Source: an uncultured Flavobacteriales bacterium
GTDB lineage: Bacteria > Bacteroidota > Bacteroidia > Flavobacteriales_D > Parvicellaceae
Assembly (NCBI GenBank): GCA_938084875.1
Contig: CALKFX010000180.1
Span: 1-5,146, forward strand
DNA length: 5,146 nt
Reading direction: 5' to 3'
Below the pieces are notes generated by a model that worked only from the letters and a program-made list of their open reading frames with translations, had not been told where the DNA came from and did no database searches. Positions 4,635-5,146 of this stretch are shown piece by piece. The stretch's first letter is position 1; each line of letters begins with the position of its first letter. The position numbers and the translations under genes were made by a program.

Positions 4635-5146
4635 AATACATCTTCTTTTTTATTTCCTTGGTTACTCTTTCTTCTTGCGATAACCAACCACCAAATGATT
4701 ACTACACCGAAAAATCTTCCAACTTGGTTAAAATAGATGCCAATTCCAATAAACCAATTAAAATTGCACCTAAAAAAGTAATTAAAAAAAACAATCTGTT
4801 AACCAACCAAAATGTAAAGCAAAAACTAACAGATTTTGGAATTAAAAACAAGGAAGAAAAGATCTTAATTAGAACAGAATTTGGCGATATTAAGATAAGA
4901 CTCTACAAAAATACTCCTTTACACCGTGCCAATTTTCTTTTATTAGCCAAAAGCAATTTTTTTGATTCAACAATTTTTTACAGAGTAATTAGGAATTTTA
5001 TGATTCAAGGTGGAAATAGCGACAAAAACAACATGCTCCAAAAAATGGCTAAAATCGGACTATATAGAGTGCCACCAGAAATTAATCCAAAAAATATTCA
5101 CAAACGAGGTGCCCTTGCTATGGCTGTTCAAGAACAGTATTATAAA
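4631..5146 (+). CDS. Lipoprotein cyclophilin-type peptidyl-prolyl isomerase, 3' truncated by window
   Basis: The gene starts at ATG 4631 inside the stop of the J-domain gene and stays open for 172 codons to the window edge, so the C-terminus is missing. The start MKYIFFFISLVTLSSC carries a lipobox L13-S14-S15-C16, indicating a lipid-anchored envelope protein. Residues 17-75 are a Lys/Asn-rich, low-complexity linker. The cyclophilin domain begins near 77: ILIRTEFGDIKIRLYKNTP (78-96), HRANFLLLAKSNFFDSTIFY (98-117), RVIRNFMIQGGNS with catalytic Arg118, Phe123 and Gln126, and VPPEINPKNIHKRGALAMA (147-165). Cyclophilins catalyse cis-trans isomerisation of peptidyl-proline bonds and aid protein folding, here outside the cytoplasm. 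The usual FHRV is FYRV and GGD is GGN, mild changes seen in divergent members. The four-base overlap with the J-domain gene implies co-translation. Confidence 0.88.
   Translation, partial: MKYIFFFISLVTLSSCDNQPPNDYYTEKSSNLVKIDANSNKPIKIAPKKVIKKNNLLTNQNVKQKLTDFGIKNKEEKILIRTEFGDIKIRLYKNTPLHRANFLLLAKSNFFDSTIFYRVIRNFMIQGGNSDKNNMLQKMAKIGLYRVPPEINPKNIHKRGALAMAVQEQYYK

Noticed and set aside
1..5146. Search by eye for tRNA, rRNA, CRISPR repeats, complete insertion sequences or a defence operon
   Set aside because: No cloverleaf-like GC-rich segment, no regularly spaced repeats, no terminal inverted repeats flanking a transposase and no intact defence gene were seen. The only defence-related hint is the truncated caspase end.

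Overview
The window looks like chromosomal DNA of a member of the Bacteroidota, most likely a Flavobacteriia-type organism. The evidence is AT-rich sequence, genes without Shine-Dalgarno leaders, a TAnnTTTG-type -7 element in front of fabI, and protein sequences of Bacteroidota style (FabI, MurF, a membrane J-domain protein, two short-signal lipoproteins). Placement below the phylum is inference.

Left end (1-700): a scarred accessory region. The minus strand carries only the last ~53 codons of a caspase-family (peptidase C14-like) protein, ending at 109. Its recognisable part stops at about 267, and a plus-strand LuxR-type DNA-binding domain with no sensor or receiver domain begins at 270. 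Two gene pieces facing apart, each lacking its N-terminal part, suggest a rearrangement breakpoint or an assembly join near 262-275. To the left (2-112) is a plus-strand frame interrupted by two TAG codons that may be another decayed gene end. The 136 bases between luxR and the next gene hold no clear gene, only a short minus-strand frame.

Middle (697-3714, minus strand): a small lipoprotein gene with a CxxCxC motif, then, reading leftward from 3714, a tightly packed run fabI - murF - 51-residue membrane protein - ybaB. Each stop codon overlaps or abuts the next start, so these four are almost certainly one translationally coupled operon. It joins fatty-acid elongation (FabI), peptidoglycan precursor synthesis (MurF), an unknown single-pass membrane peptide and a nucleoid-associated protein (YbaB). 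A candidate fabI promoter lies at 3734-3741. A run of seven G residues sits between ybaB and the lipoprotein gene.

Right end (3801-5146, plus strand, divergent from fabI): a membrane-anchored J-domain protein overlaps by four bases a lipoprotein cyclophilin-type peptidyl-prolyl isomerase, which runs off the window. The pair looks like a chaperone/foldase unit working on the two sides of the cytoplasmic membrane.

No tRNA, rRNA, CRISPR array or complete mobile element was seen. Most of the window is ordinary housekeeping DNA. The points of interest are the breakpoint at the left end, the unlisted 51-codon gene inside the fabI-murF-ybaB operon, and the cysteine-rich lipoprotein.
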